In this document: in pieces, positions 50,772-63,300 of the stretch
Numbering within the stretch: the first letter of the stretch is position 1
How the letters are laid out: each line of letters opens with the position of its first letter
Source of the DNA: Ascidia mentula
Taxonomy: Eukaryota; Chordata; Ascidiacea; Phlebobranchia; Ascidiidae
Direction: 5' to 3'
NCBI GenBank assembly: GCA_947561715.1
Contig: OX387204.1
Location: forward strand, 15,257,001 to 15,321,000
Length of the DNA: 64,000 bases
Notes under the pieces: generated by a model
The model's database searches: none
The model's input: the letters and a program-made list of their open reading frames with translations, nothing else
Told to the model about the DNA's origin: nothing
Made by a program: the position numbers and the translations under genes

Positions 50772-52309
50772 GTTCGCAATTTCAATTGAAGGGGTTATTT
50801 TGATATTTGCGAACAACAAATTTGTTTGTTATTGTAGGCATATCGAGCAATCTTGTGGGGGTGAACACTTGCATCATCATCTAACGGTTAACAGCTCGAT
50901 ATTATACAGTCACCTGAGCACAGCCACCAGTATATATGTCTACCATTTAGAACAGGACTTGGACACAAAACAAGCGATTGTACGTTGTAATCAGGCGCTT
51001 GATTGATGTTGGTTGCATCATCCTTGTTAGAAACGTTGGAACCTGAAAAATGTACGGACGTCCCAAAGAGTTGCTCATTGTTATGCCAAGTTTAAGGCGG
51101 ACGTTTTTTAAATTTCGCTGCCAATTTAAGGGCTATTCGTACACGCAGCGGGCACGTGGAGCACCATACAGGCTGGCAAAAAAATCTGAAAAGAAAAAAA
51201 TGTGGGGTCACGTCATTAGTTCTCTCACGCCTTTGTGACGTCACATGCACACGACGTGCACGGAGAATACGTTTGGCCCAAGATTGGTCTATTGAGCAAT
51301 GAAGTGGCCATCGGGCAATTCCTTTGAGGGGAAACCAAACATTTCCTTAATTAGCAAATACAAGTTTCAGGCACCAACCGTGAGTTAGTAACAGAATTCT
51401 TTGAGAACATCATAGTGGAAATATGGCAAATAAAAATAACATGTTATACCATTGTATGCGGGCGAACAGTAAATATTGCTGCATTTATTTTTTGGTTGAA
51501 AGCCAAATATTGTTTGTACACAAGTTTTTCTTTGTCTGAGGCGTTACAGTATCCGTGCTTGACTGGACAGAGGACCTTTCAGGGAAATCCCTAGCATTTG
51601 TATTGTAGTGGAATGAAGAAAAATTTTGAACTTACTACCTTTTTGTTACAATATTATCTTTTTATAGAAGCAAGAGTCCAAACAAATGATGAATTCGTGC
51701 ATGAAGAAAAGATGATGTGATACGTATGACCTATGCAAAGGAGGACTGTTCATTCTCTGTGCGTTTATACAAATCAGTTTTCAGTTTTTTTAAGTATTTA
51801 AATTGCTTGTACAGGTGTGTTTAGTGTTACTATACCACTTTTTTTTACCTTTTTATACGCTTGAAAGCAAAACAAAAAATAGAACACAAATCCAGAGTGT
51901 CTTTTTCCAACCATGAAAATTTATAGTCGTGACAATCTCGGCTCTCTAGGTTAAATTGCAATCGGTTTATAATTGTATTTCGTGAGTATTTCGTGAGAAG
52001 CATGAAATGTTAAAGTCTGACGCAAAATCTTATGTAATAGTGACGTCACAGATACGTGATACGTTTAGAGGTCGAAGATGACACGCGTGGAGTTGTATTA
52101 GCCCAGCAGGCTTGCTTTCTTGCGCAATGGGCATGGCCTTGCAAAATGCATGAAAAACCAAATAATTTTTGGGTTTTGGCGAAGTTTGGGACAACACCAC
52201 ATGAATCAGACGCATTTGAAACCAAATTTTATAACAGTGACATGTCTGATCTTGTGGCGCGACCCTGTGTGCAATTGACGTAGAAACTACTTTATTGAAA
52301 TGTGAATGT
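50772..52309. repeat. Direct duplication, unit A
   Basis: It begins GGTTCGCAATTTCAATTGAA and is about 1.54 kb. It shares with unit B, in the same order: AACAG/CGACTTGGACACAAAACA, GGACGTCCCAAAGAGTT, ATGCCAAGTTTAAGGCG, TGGCCCAAGATTGGTCTATTG, CCTTTGAGGGGAAACCAAAC, TTTTTATAGAAGCAA, GCATGAAGAAAAG, and GGTCTTGTGGCGC-like ends. The units are adjacent, so this is a tandem duplication. No intact open frame spans it. Confidence 0.85.
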
Positions 52310-54025
52310 GGTTCGCAATTTCAATTGAAGGAGTTATTTTGATATTTGCGAACAACAAATTTCCTTGTTATTGTAGGCATATCAAGCAATCTTGTGGGAG
52401 TGAACACTTGCAGCAGCATCTAACGGTTAACAGCTCGATGATTCACTACTGTCACCTGACCTGATCGTCTTTGCCTTGTGGGTTTGTTTAAAACAAATTT
52501 GTAAGAAGTATTAAAAAATATGCTACATGCAAATGTATTTTCTGATATTAAAACCAAAACGCATTCAGTGAAAAATGAAAATAAAACGTCATGCACGTAT
52601 ATACGTCTACCATTGGAACACGACTTGGACACAAAACAGACGATTTACGTCATAATCGGACGTCCCAAAGAGTTACTCTTTGTCATGCCAAGTTTAAGGC
52701 GTAGGTTTTTCGAATTCCGGTACCTATTTAACGCAGCGGGCATGTGGAGAACCGTACAGACGGCCAAACAAAAGAGTCTGAAAAAAGATGTTGCGTTACG
52801 TCATTGGTTCGCTCACGCCACTGTGACGTCACAGGCACATGACGTGCACGGAAATCATGTTTGGCCCAAGATTGGTCTATTGCGCAATGGAGTGGCCATC
52901 TGGTAATTCCTTTGAGGGGAAACCAAACACTTCCACAATTGACAAGTGTAACTTTCGGGCACAAACCCGTGAGTCAAAATACACAGAATTCTTTCAGAAC
53001 AAACATCTAGTGAAAATGTGGCAATCGAAAATAACATGTTATACCACTGTATTTGGGCGAACTGTGAATATTGCTACATTTATTCTTTGATAATTTTTTA
53101 TTTCTTAGAAAGCCAAGTTTAGAATCTATAACCTGGAGATTTGGAAAAGGTCATGAACCCGAGAATACGTCGCACAATGAGCGTAGATGTCATGGCTTTC
53201 TGTTTTGCATGCAGCTGTATTTCTGGCTCATGCCTTACAGTACCCGTGTTGGACTGTTCTCGGTATTGAAGTAAAATAAGAAAAAAGTTTTAAATCTTAA
53301 CGCTTTTGTTAGAATACCACCTTTTTATAGAAGCAAAAGAGCCTTAATAATCATTGAGCAGTAGACATTGTTTCGACCTATGAAGTTTTGTCAGTGCCAA
53401 TTGAAATATTGATTTTGACGTAAAGCGTGAGAGAAGATTTTCATTCCAGGTCACCACAAAAGATTTAAATTAACGAAACGACGCTTGGTGACACGAATGA
53501 CGATCACATAACAAATGCACGAAAAGGAAATTTTGGTGACCGCAACAAGATTCAAACTCAGGTTATCCTGCACCAGAATCCCTTTCAGATTTTCTACTTA
53601 GTCAATGAATCGGGCGTCTTGACCTGTACGTCGCTAATATTCCGGTATACGTGGGGAATACAGAAGGTCTGTACGACGCATAACGGCCATGCGAATCATC
53701 ACACTGCAAAGTGTCCCAAGCAAATGATGAGTCTCTGCATGAAGAAAAGCTGATGTGTTAGGCATGACCTACTATATAGGGACCATTGTGTGTGCGTTTA
53801 TACAATAGAAATCAGTTTCAGGCAATATGTGTTTAGTATAACTATACTACTTCTTTTACCGTTTTAAAAAAATTGGTGACGTCACTGATGCGTTTAAAAC
53901 ACGAAGATGATACGCGTGGCATTGTATTAGCCCCGGCTTGCTTTTTTGCGTAATGAAATTTTACAACAACGACATATCTGGTCTTGTGGCGCTCCCGGCG
54001 GACTCCTGGCGTCAAAACTACAAAA
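52310..54025. repeat. Direct duplication, unit B (with insertion)
   Basis: The second unit follows unit A directly and is longer, about 1.7 kb. It has about 125 extra bases near 52480-52610 and about 360 extra bases near 53340-53700; the second insertion contains a fragment of the dispersed repeat (53352-53400). Order and orientation otherwise match unit A. Many substitutions show the duplication is not recent. Confidence 0.85.
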
Positions 54026-54844
54026 ATTAAGCCTATCTGCTCCTTTCTCGCCTCGACATGGGTCTGATAACGCCGATTGCGATTTAATTTATTCCAAGTA
54101 GCCTACATTAAAACGATACAGCAGCGGGAACAAAACTAAACCCGAATATTGGCCGTAAATCCAACATTTAATGTGCTTTAACAAACAATGCTACGTTGTG
54201 TTGTTGAGCCTTAAAAAAGCCACTGGAACTTTTATTTGCTCGTTGTTTAGCTGAGCTTGGCAATTTGACTTTATGACCTATGCAGGTACTTTACGAGTCA
54301 ACACGCTACAAAGTTTATTGGCTTCAGCAATAAAGCAACGAAGACAAACACAAATCCCGTCCTCTCAGCATTTTGTTACGTGAATTGCAATCGGTTTTGT
54401 TTCTCAGACGGGAAAACAACCATTATAGGTTTGCTGGAGTTCCAGACAGCATGTATGTATGTAGTCCTAAATTTACCGCTCTCTTTGTTTGACTGGATAG
54501 CGAACTTTTAAGGAATAAATGTCCGCAGCTACGCGCCTGCTGTATGACTATACGTTTGTCCTCCGCATACTATGGCATGTTAAGAGAATGGTTTCGGAAA
54601 GAAGTTTTTTTAGTTTGTTTGGTTTTGCACCGAAGAAATTTCGCCAAAGAACAGTAATTTGAGGCCAATGCTCCGGGTGAGCTATCGAAACTTAGCAGTT
54701 AGAGCGAAATAATATTGTCAAGTTACTTTCGTGCGCAAGCTCACAACTTGCCAGGCGACCTTCACCTTTAATCTCATACATTCAACTCGTGTGTTGCCAG
54801 ATATATATCATGTAGTGAGTGTTTTTGATGCAAACTGAGCAACC

Positions 54845-57800
54845 ATGAGAGAAGTATTGCTAAGCACAACAAGCTTTTCCTCCCGAAGCTTCGAAGATGT
54901 ATTAAAGGAAAATGGTACAAACTGCAACGAAACAAAGAAAATCATCTCATAATATAAGATCGTATATAAAACCCTTTATCGGCGGTTGTAAGCGGTCACC
55001 CAGGAGATAAACTTCAACCTGTAGCGAGAAAAGCTTTATATTGTGAATAACACGTATTTAGGTTAAATGTTTTATGATACTACGATAATTTTTTTCGCAT
55101 CGCTTTGTCCAATTTCATAATGGCAATTTTCTGGAAGATCATGTTGTTATCACGGTGTTAAAAAGAGGAAATATCTCAACATGAATAAAAATCAAGCTCA
55201 ACAAAACTCAACGTGTGGTAAACCTCACCATTGCACTCGGGGGTAAAGCATATAAAGGGAAGCATGTCCCGCCCTGAGAAGGAAATGCGGGTGAATCAAA
55301 CTTTCCCCAAACCATAATTTTGTTTCCCCGTTCCCGCACGCAAAAGGGTTGAAATTAGATTACAAATTTATCTTTCAGAAAATGAAAAAAAAATCGAAGA
55401 AGGGATGAATGCCAAAGATGACGTTTGGATTGTGAAAACCTTCGACGAAGGTGAGTGTGATGCTGTGCCGTTATCCAAGAAACATTCTTCAGTTCTATAT
55501 GGCTAATATTCGAACAGGAAACTACGTTCGCTGGAGCGACAAGACTACCAGGGAAAAAGTACAGACCGTGGCGGTGACGACTTTCAAGATTTTTGTTGTT
55601 CTCGGATGTCTGTATCTCTTCATTTGTTCCATCAGTATGCTGGGAGACGCGTTTCAGATCTTGGGCACGTTCAAGATTGTGTTTTAAATTTGGCGATCTT
55701 TGTATAACGCACAGCTGTGTAAACACAAGTTTTTAATGAAATGTACATTCTGCGGTACATCGTCAGTCTCTTGTTTTTTAACTGCCATATTTTCTCATAC
55801 AATTTGTCGCGGAAGCCAGTAGTTCCTCGCGAAGTATCGTGCTACAAAACCGTTAACATTTGCTTGGCCACAAGAAGTGTACTCGAAATTATATCACACA
55901 TTAAAGTGCGTATGTGCGAAAAATATAAATGTATTCCTGTTGCTACAGGTAATATCTGAAATGATTTTTTAAACCGTATAAATACGGTAACCTTTCTGAG
56001 TATTTTCAACCACAAACTGTATAAATAGACATATTTAAATCGATGACCCGTATTGCACAACATTTTCAGTCCGAACGCTTTAAATGATTATTTATGTTCA
56101 ACAGCTGGCAAGGCTGCAGGGGATTTGTTTTCCAACACAACTTTCCTTCAGAATCCAATCACTGGCCTTATTATCGGAATGCTGGTGACCGCACTCATAC
56201 AGAGTTCGTCCACTTCCATTTCTATTGTGGTTACCATGGTCGCATCAGGAAGTAAGAAATAATGTGAATTCGAACCATAGCGCCCTCTATATTATAGATT
56301 TTCGAACTGATACGCAGACACTTTAAAATACTAACCGAATCTTTTCAATACTATTGTTCAATAAATTCTGTATAGTCGTTCTTACAAATTATCTTATACA
56401 TCTTTAATGTATAATTAATAATTTTTCTCATTTGAAACTTGTGTTTAAGTGCAAAATCGCTAACCAATAAACAGACAACTTTGAAGATCGCTAAAACATT
56501 TCGATATCTTGCATAGTCTTCGCTTTTATACTGACAACTTGCATATTTCATCAATTTTGAATGCTCGAAACTTTGCTTTAAGTGCAAATAACATTTTCCT
56601 CGTCAGTTTTGGAAGTTAGTGACACAGTGTTCATTGTGATGGGAGCCAACATCGGTACTTCTGTGACCAACACAATCGTCTCTCTAACTCAGTCGATGGA
56701 CAAGCAGGAATTTAGACGGTAGGTCTTTCAAAAAGCGAAGTACAGTCCGTGTAACAGTCGGAGTGATTTGCCGCTACTGATACGGTATATAGTTGGGTTA
56801 TGATTCGTTCGGGACTCATAGCGTTTTCGAGACATGTTGTTCCGTTGTCTTATTGCTTTGCATAAAGTGCACACTGACACATATTGTTTGTCGGGCGGTT
56901 AGTTAACCATTGGTAAACTGCGCTAAATCTGCAGCCGCTCGCCGTGCATGAAATACATTTACTATATATACTGTGCACCCCTCCTAAACACAGCAAGTAA
57001 ATATGAGATAATTGTGCTTTCCAGGGCCTTCGCAGGTGCAACCATTCACGACGTGTTCAACTTGTTGTCTGTTCTTGTGTTTCTGCCTCTGGAGTACGTT
57101 TCCGGTTATCTCCAAGCACTTACGAAAGTTATTGTTAATTCCTTTCACATACAAGGAGGTGCCGATGCCCCAGATATGCAAAAGGTGCGCATTTACGATA
57201 TACGAGCTTCGTCAGTAAATACGGTTAAATTTTCCGTTCTTGACCAACGAAATGAAATCACAAGTTTTGGTGAGAGAAGCAGAGAACGGTTAAATCTATC
57301 CATGAATAGAAGAATTGGATTTCTTTATGCTGTTTCAATAATACAGTAGTACAGACCAGTTTGTGTTTTGCCAGGCCATCACTAACCCGTTCGTAAAATC
57401 GATTGTCGAAATCAACAAAACTGTCATCACCCTCGTGGCCAATGAAGTGCCACTAGAGGCAGATTCGAGCATGATCAAGGTAAGACTTTCTTGTCTTTTT
57501 TGTGAAATTCGGAGCCACCACAAGGCCTAATTCTCATGCGCACTTAACGTTGGCTGGCGTTGAAGTAAAAACTTTAAATAAATGGAAAACATGAGTTTTG
57601 TGAGTTGCACACAGATGACCACTGTTTCGACCTTGGGTCTCATTAGTGCAGCTTGGTGTGACTATGGATGGTATTGCCGGCCAAACGGCAAGGACTTCCA
57701 CCATGTGGTGACTATACAATCCCCGCCATCCTTTGGGCACCAATGTGGGTGCAACCATCCGAAGAAAACAAGGTGGAAACACAATGGCCAAGCAAAAGCC

Positions 57801-59684
57801 AAACCAATAGTGTCTCCAGGCCCCGTATCACAATAAATTATATAAATATGCATAAGTGATTCTGTCTCAGAAGTGAACGGAACATTTTAGATCTGGTGCG
57901 AGTCGACAACTGGATACATAAACGTCACCGAGGTGATGAACCAAACGGTCGTGGTTGACGGAAAAAACATAACCATGGAGATGAACGTTACCGTGCTGCA
58001 AAAAGTGTCTGTCGGCCTCCGTTTGTGTAAGAGTAATGAATGTGGAACGACATTGACAGTAAAATTAATCATTGAGCTACAGGCTGACATACTTCTATAT
58101 TTAAGTTCCCAAACGCAAATAAATAGTGTAAGTTGCAAAACCGTGGTAATAGTTATAGTTCATTGGAAGGTACGTTGCTCCATTTGCTTCTTTTGCGAAA
58201 TAAAACTATTTTAAAAAAAAAATACCTTTGCACACAAAAATTTAAAATCCCTGAAAATTTACAAACCAATTTCCACTTATTTCTTGCAGGCAAATCCCCG
58301 CAGGACTTTCTTTTTGCCAACACTGGCCTTTCGGACGTGGAAGCGGGAGTGATCCTTTTGATCACCTCCCTCGTCATCCTTGGTGGTTGTCTGATGCTCA
58401 TGGTTAAGATCCTCAACTCGATGATGCATGGCAGTGTGTCCAGATTGGTGAAGAAGTTAATTAACACCAACTTTAAGTACCCTTTCGGCTGGGTGACAGG
58501 TGCTAATTCGTTTTATTCTTCTAAGCTCGTAGATATATGATGCATTTGGACTGGCTGGAGTAACAACCTTTAGTCCTATTACGCAAAAAAAACATGGAGT
58601 TAATCGCTTTGAAAAGCATTAGAAGTTGCGGCAACAATTCCTGTTTGCAAGCATTCCTTATTGTTCGTGTATTTTTAAATAAGCGTTGAAAGTTTCCACA
58701 AGGTGTTAGCAGGTCGTTTTGGTAGCACGCACAACGGTTGAGTTAATCATTTAACAATCTTTCAAATTGGACTGCCTTTAAATGCAGTCGATTGGCAGTG
58801 AAGTTTAAAGCTAGACCTATTCTTGTAAAGAGCAACACTCGCGTAAAACAACAGCCGCGGCTGTCACGTAGCATAAGTTAAGAGGGTTTAACGATATTTG
58901 CTCTTTTGCAGGGTACCTCGCGCTGTTGTTCGGCGCTGGAATGACCTTCGTGATCCAGAGCAGTTCGGTTTTTACATCAATACTGACTCCCCTGGTTGGA
59001 ATTGGGGTCGTACAACTAAAGAGAATGTACCCGCTCACGCTGGGAGCAAATTTAGGCACAACCACTACGAGTATACTGGCTGCATTGGCCAGCGACCCTT
59101 CCAGACTACAGGATTCTTTGCAAGTTTCGCTCATTCATCTCTTCTTTAACCTGTCGGGAATACTTACATGGTATCCAATACCATTTATGCGCTTGCCAAT
59201 ACGAGGGGCAAAGTTTCTTGGCAACACCACAGCTGAATATCGCTGGTTTGCTGTGCTATACGTGTTGAGCGTGTTTTTCGTTTTTCCAGTAGTGCTCTTG
59301 GCGTTGTCGTTCGTAAATGTGTGGGCGCTCCTGTCTGTGATTATTGTTATCGCAGTTGTCGCTGCATGTGTAATCGTGGTCAACGTTCTCCAGAAGAGAA
59401 AACCCCTGTGGCTTCCAGCATCCATGCGAACATGGAAGTTTCTTCCGCTTCCGCTGCGTTCACTACAGCCTTATGACAGCTTCATGACAAAGTATCTCCT
59501 CTGCAAGTGTTGCTGCAAACAGCGCCCCGAAGAGGACGTAATAAGCCTGACGAAACACGGCAGCAGCGTGATATCATCAGATTTGCATTCCAGCGGCCGA
59601 AGTGAAACTGCGTCTGTTGATACTGAGGGCAATCCAAATTCCGCCTTTGAACCTGAAAATGGCGAGCACGATATTGCGCTGTAA
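54845..59684 (+). CDS. SLC34A: Sodium-dependent phosphate cotransporter, SLC34 (NaPi-II) copy 2
   Basis: Ten exons: 54845-54914, 55379-55450, 55518-55664, 56105-56251, 56607-56718, 57025-57184, 57375-57479, 57891-58026, 58290-58499, 58912-59684; in frame, 643 residues. Intron positions and phases match copy 1 exon by exon. Both QSSS repeats (QSSSTSIS near 129, QSSSVFTS near 402), [14 protein letters not shown] and [15 protein letters not shown] are present. The electrogenic triad is intact in FAGATIHD. The large extracellular loop is longer than in copy 1 and has four N-glycosylation sites (NVT, NQT, NIT, NVT) between two cysteines. The long cytoplasmic tail is acidic and ends DIAL*. Intron 3 needs a GC donor (TTG G|GCACGT), where copy 1 has GTACGT at the same place. 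Exon 1 was chosen because its ATG (CAACCATGA) and phase-1 donor fit; it is less certain than the rest. Confidence 0.93.
57606..57760 (+). repeat. Long copy of dispersed repeat
   Basis: It contains GACCACTGTTTCGACC, GGTCTCATTAGTGCAGCTTGGTGTGACT, GGCCAAACGGCAAGGACTTCC, GGTGACTATACAATCCCCG and TTTGGGCACCAA, the fullest version of the family here. The same blocks appear, inverted, at 13679-13850. It lies in an SLC34 intron. Confidence 0.6.
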
Positions 59685-60349
59685 AAGAATTTACATACGT
59701 CGCTGTAAATACATTTGCGTCATCATTAAAAATAAATCGTCTCCAAACTCATATACCCTGTGCTTGGATTTCAATGTGTTCAACATTTATCACGTAACGA
59801 AATTATAGTACAGTTGGGAAAAATATAATTTTAGTTAAGACTTGAAAATGTATCTACAGTTCAGCTTTTTTATTGGTCCATGATATAGCCTACTGAGTAA
59901 AGAGCTAAAAGTAAGCCATGCCGGCCGTTCCAGGGAAAGAATTCTGAACGGCGTACCGGCAAGAATTCAACGGCTGATGTGTCCTAAATTGTTGTGAGAA
60001 TCTTAAATTGAGTAAATTTATTAACTTACGCAAGAATTGCACCAAGTAGACGGAAACACAATGGCTTAGTTTTTCGTTCAAATTCAATCTTTTCGATAAG
60101 GGTTTTTTTTTACTTTAACTCTTGTGAAAAGTATTCTATCATAGATTACCAAATGTAAAAGTATTCTATGATAGTATTCTATTGCTTCATAGACAAACAA
60201 ACGAAATAATGTCCTATGGTGCCTCTTGTGGAGACGTTTAACATGAATCGCGGGATTTTGATTGACGTTTGTTTTTCGGTTTGTTGTCACATTTTTTGAT
60301 AAAAATACAAGTTTGTCGAACCTGTGTCAGTTTTGGTCGAAAAACAAAA
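59685..60349. other. Intergenic, SLC34 copy 2 to TUBGCP2
   Basis: 665 bp. It must hold the SLC34 3' UTR (an AATAAA occurs at about 59730) and the TUBGCP2 promoter. A short repeated block AAAAGTATTCTAT(C/G)ATAG occurs twice between 60126 and 60175. Confidence 0.5.
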
Positions 60350-63300
60350 ATGAGTGACGAGTTTCGTATTCACCACTGTGCGAATCAACTCCTTTATTTG
60401 CTAAAGTAAGTGCACTGCTGACGACTTATTGTTTGAAACAAATGGCATGGAGTTTCTTCCCAAATTAAATTTTTCCAAGTTGCAACCGATAAACTCAGCT
60501 AATTTTTCCGTGTAAATTACAGTGATCGAATAACAGCCATTGTCTTGTAGGTCAAGTGAAGGACAAAATGCTGCGGAAATATCTGAGCATTTATTGAAAA
60601 ACAGAACACCATTCCGCACAACCCAGGTAAAATAAGTTACTTTGTAGGTAAGGAATTGTTTCGTCAGTTTGTTTTAAACATATCGCTTGAATATTATCAT
60701 GATATCAATATTTTAGGTTGAGAAACTGTGGGAAGCTGACCAGGTCCTTGATAATGATAATGCAAAAGTCTCCCAATTGTCCTTTTAGCCATTGCAAGTG
60801 GCAGTCGCCTGCTGCTGTAAATTTCACATTCTTTAAGGCTGCTTAGAAATGCATGCAACAGCATTTAAGACGATTAAGTTAACCTGTCTATTGAACAAAA
60901 CAAACTTTTCCATTTGGAACAAGTATTATGTAAAAAAAAATTAATTTGTGTTTTTTGCAGGTTAATACCCACACTGCAACAGTTCGAATTTCTGAAAATG
61001 CAACCAAGCCACAAGAGTTTATAAACAAATATGAAGAGCTGAAAGCTAAAAAGTAAGTGATTGTAAATTATTATATTTGCATCCTGGCATTGCTTAAAAA
61101 TGGCCAACATTTTCACAGTACCAGAAATGTGGACTCCCTCATGTATCTTCTTTCTGAAATCATGGAGAACCAGGAAATTAAAAATACTCTGGCAAGTTGT
61201 GCTGAAGATAAAGGTGATGCTGCCAAACTGATTCCACAACATCCACCTGGAGGTCTTGGATCCTCACTTGTAACTCTACCAGCATCTGGATCTAAATTGA
61301 CAGCTGAGGAATTAAATGAGGCATGTGTATTGTTTACATGTAATGGTTGTTTCTGGTATTTTGTAAGACACTCGATGGAACAAATTTATTGGAGCTGGTC
61401 GGTCATATGCTCTCAGAAGTTTTCTAATTTATTTGTTTTTTCAAAATTATTTTGTGAGAGTAGATATTGTGCCAAGTTATCATAATGTGTATATATTCTT
61501 AACCTTGCTGTTTTTACTAGCTTCGGAACAATCTAGAAAAAGCAGCAACCACCACAACACAGTTGACAGCTGATGCCATTCGAAAAATGCTTCATGATCG
61601 TCACCAATCGAGGGCACCACATCTTGTTGTTCCTTCACCACCACCATGGTTGGTCGGTCCCATGAGACGAAGACATCTCACCTATGACTTTCCTTTTGAC
61701 TCAAGCACACAGCACCCGGTACTGTATTCATGCATTTCAATATAAACACAAATTCTGTGCATAGATTGGTATACTATTTTTGGTGATTTAACAGGGCAAC
61801 AATGTTGCAGAAGCAATATGGCTAATATAAATCAATGAGCTGCAGACAGTACATACTGTTTCAACCTATGTGGTCTCATTAGTGCAACCGGTGACTGTTG
61901 TACACAAAATGATATAGTCATGTCTGGTTAGGTAGCAGGCGAGATCGTCATTGGTCACAAGCTCAGTAAAAAGACATACGTTTTTTCTGGTGTATATGTG
62001 TGGGCCATAAATCATTGTCATAACTTGTTTGCACTTGTACTTCTAAACTCATCTGCTTGTGTTTAGATAAAACTTGAGCAATAGTAAAGATTGAGATTTT
62101 TTGTATGTTTGTATGCAGCCTTCTACGCTTGGTGGTTTTTCCCAAAAACAACAAGAACATTTAATTGTGCGAGACCTGTTGGCTGTTTTGACCGGTGTAG
62201 AGGGAATTTACATTCTTGTCCGCCAAGGCGACGACAAATATTCTCCGCGGAGGTTTATTCTTGAACCAACTATGGGTATGCATACTTTGCATATTAATAT
62301 GAAAAGAAAGTGTGAACCCAAAGACATATATATATTTGAAAACTGTGCATATTTCACCTTTTCAGATAACTGTTTCAAAGATAATTTCTTAGATTCATTT
62401 TCTGTTGTTTTAAATCGTTGATTCCCAACCTTTTTGTGGTTGCGTACAACTTGGAGGTAATACAATTTCGACGCATACCACCTAGTTGAGTGTTACGAAG
62501 TAACGCAAGTCGCAGGGAATGCAGTAACAAACATTTTGAGATCACTTCTGTTTTTTTTTAATTTCGAACTACATCCGCAAATTACAGAAAGGTGCTCGCG
62601 AACCGCTAGTGGTACATGTACCACCGTTTGGGAAACACTGTTTTAAATGAACCAACATATTCATTTACAAATAAACAGTCATCAAAATACTGTCCATATG
62701 TTAAAAACACTGTATTATTTTTATTATTATTGAATGCCAACTTTATCAACAAAACTGTAGCTTATTTTTGCAATGCTTTGATATAATGGAGATATACTGA
62801 CAACATTTTTTTGTCTTCCAGATGTTTCTCTTGCTGAAATGGTTAATCTTGTTGTTCCAATCGCAAGCTCATATTCAATCGTGATCAGCTTTATTGAAGG
62901 TAAGTTGCTGCATGCACAGATATTTCTTCATATACACAAAAGTATTGGCTTAATGCAGTAATATTACATGCAATGGCATGATAGGCAGGATCGCCCCACT
63001 GCGTAGGATCCTTGCTTGCAAGTTGTGCGCTTGCGCACCAGTGTACCTTGGCCACCATATACCCCGTAAAACCACTGAGCTCCGGTAGCTCAGTTGGTAG
63101 AGCGTTGGGCCTGGTTAGCCCAGGGTTGGGAGTTCAAACCTCACCGGGAGCTTGATTTTTTAAATCTAGCTCCGACTTGTCAGGAAAAAGTGGCTGATCC
63201 AGCTAGGCTGAATTGCCTGGGCTGCCAAGCCTGCAAACCTAATTCATTAGGTTTTATGTACTCAGTGTCACACACGTAACCACTGGAATACTATCATGAT

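Larger units (their letters stand above)
48944..54844. other. Divergent intergenic region between the two SLC34 genes
   Basis: 5.9 kb between the two start codons must hold both promoters. More than half is the direct duplication described at 50772-54025. The rest (48944-50770 and 54026-54844) is AT-rich, with no recognised gene. TGACGTCA occurs in both duplication units. Confidence 0.5.

Noticed and set aside
60717-60743. 27-nt in-frame microexon in TUBGCP2 intron 2
   Set aside because: It has an acceptor (TTTTAG) and a weak donor (CAG|GTCCTT), but the flanking exons already match human GCP2 without it.
63079-63151. Functional tRNA gene
   Set aside because: Acceptor mismatch, poor anticodon arm, and a tail shared with another copy mark it as a SINE head.
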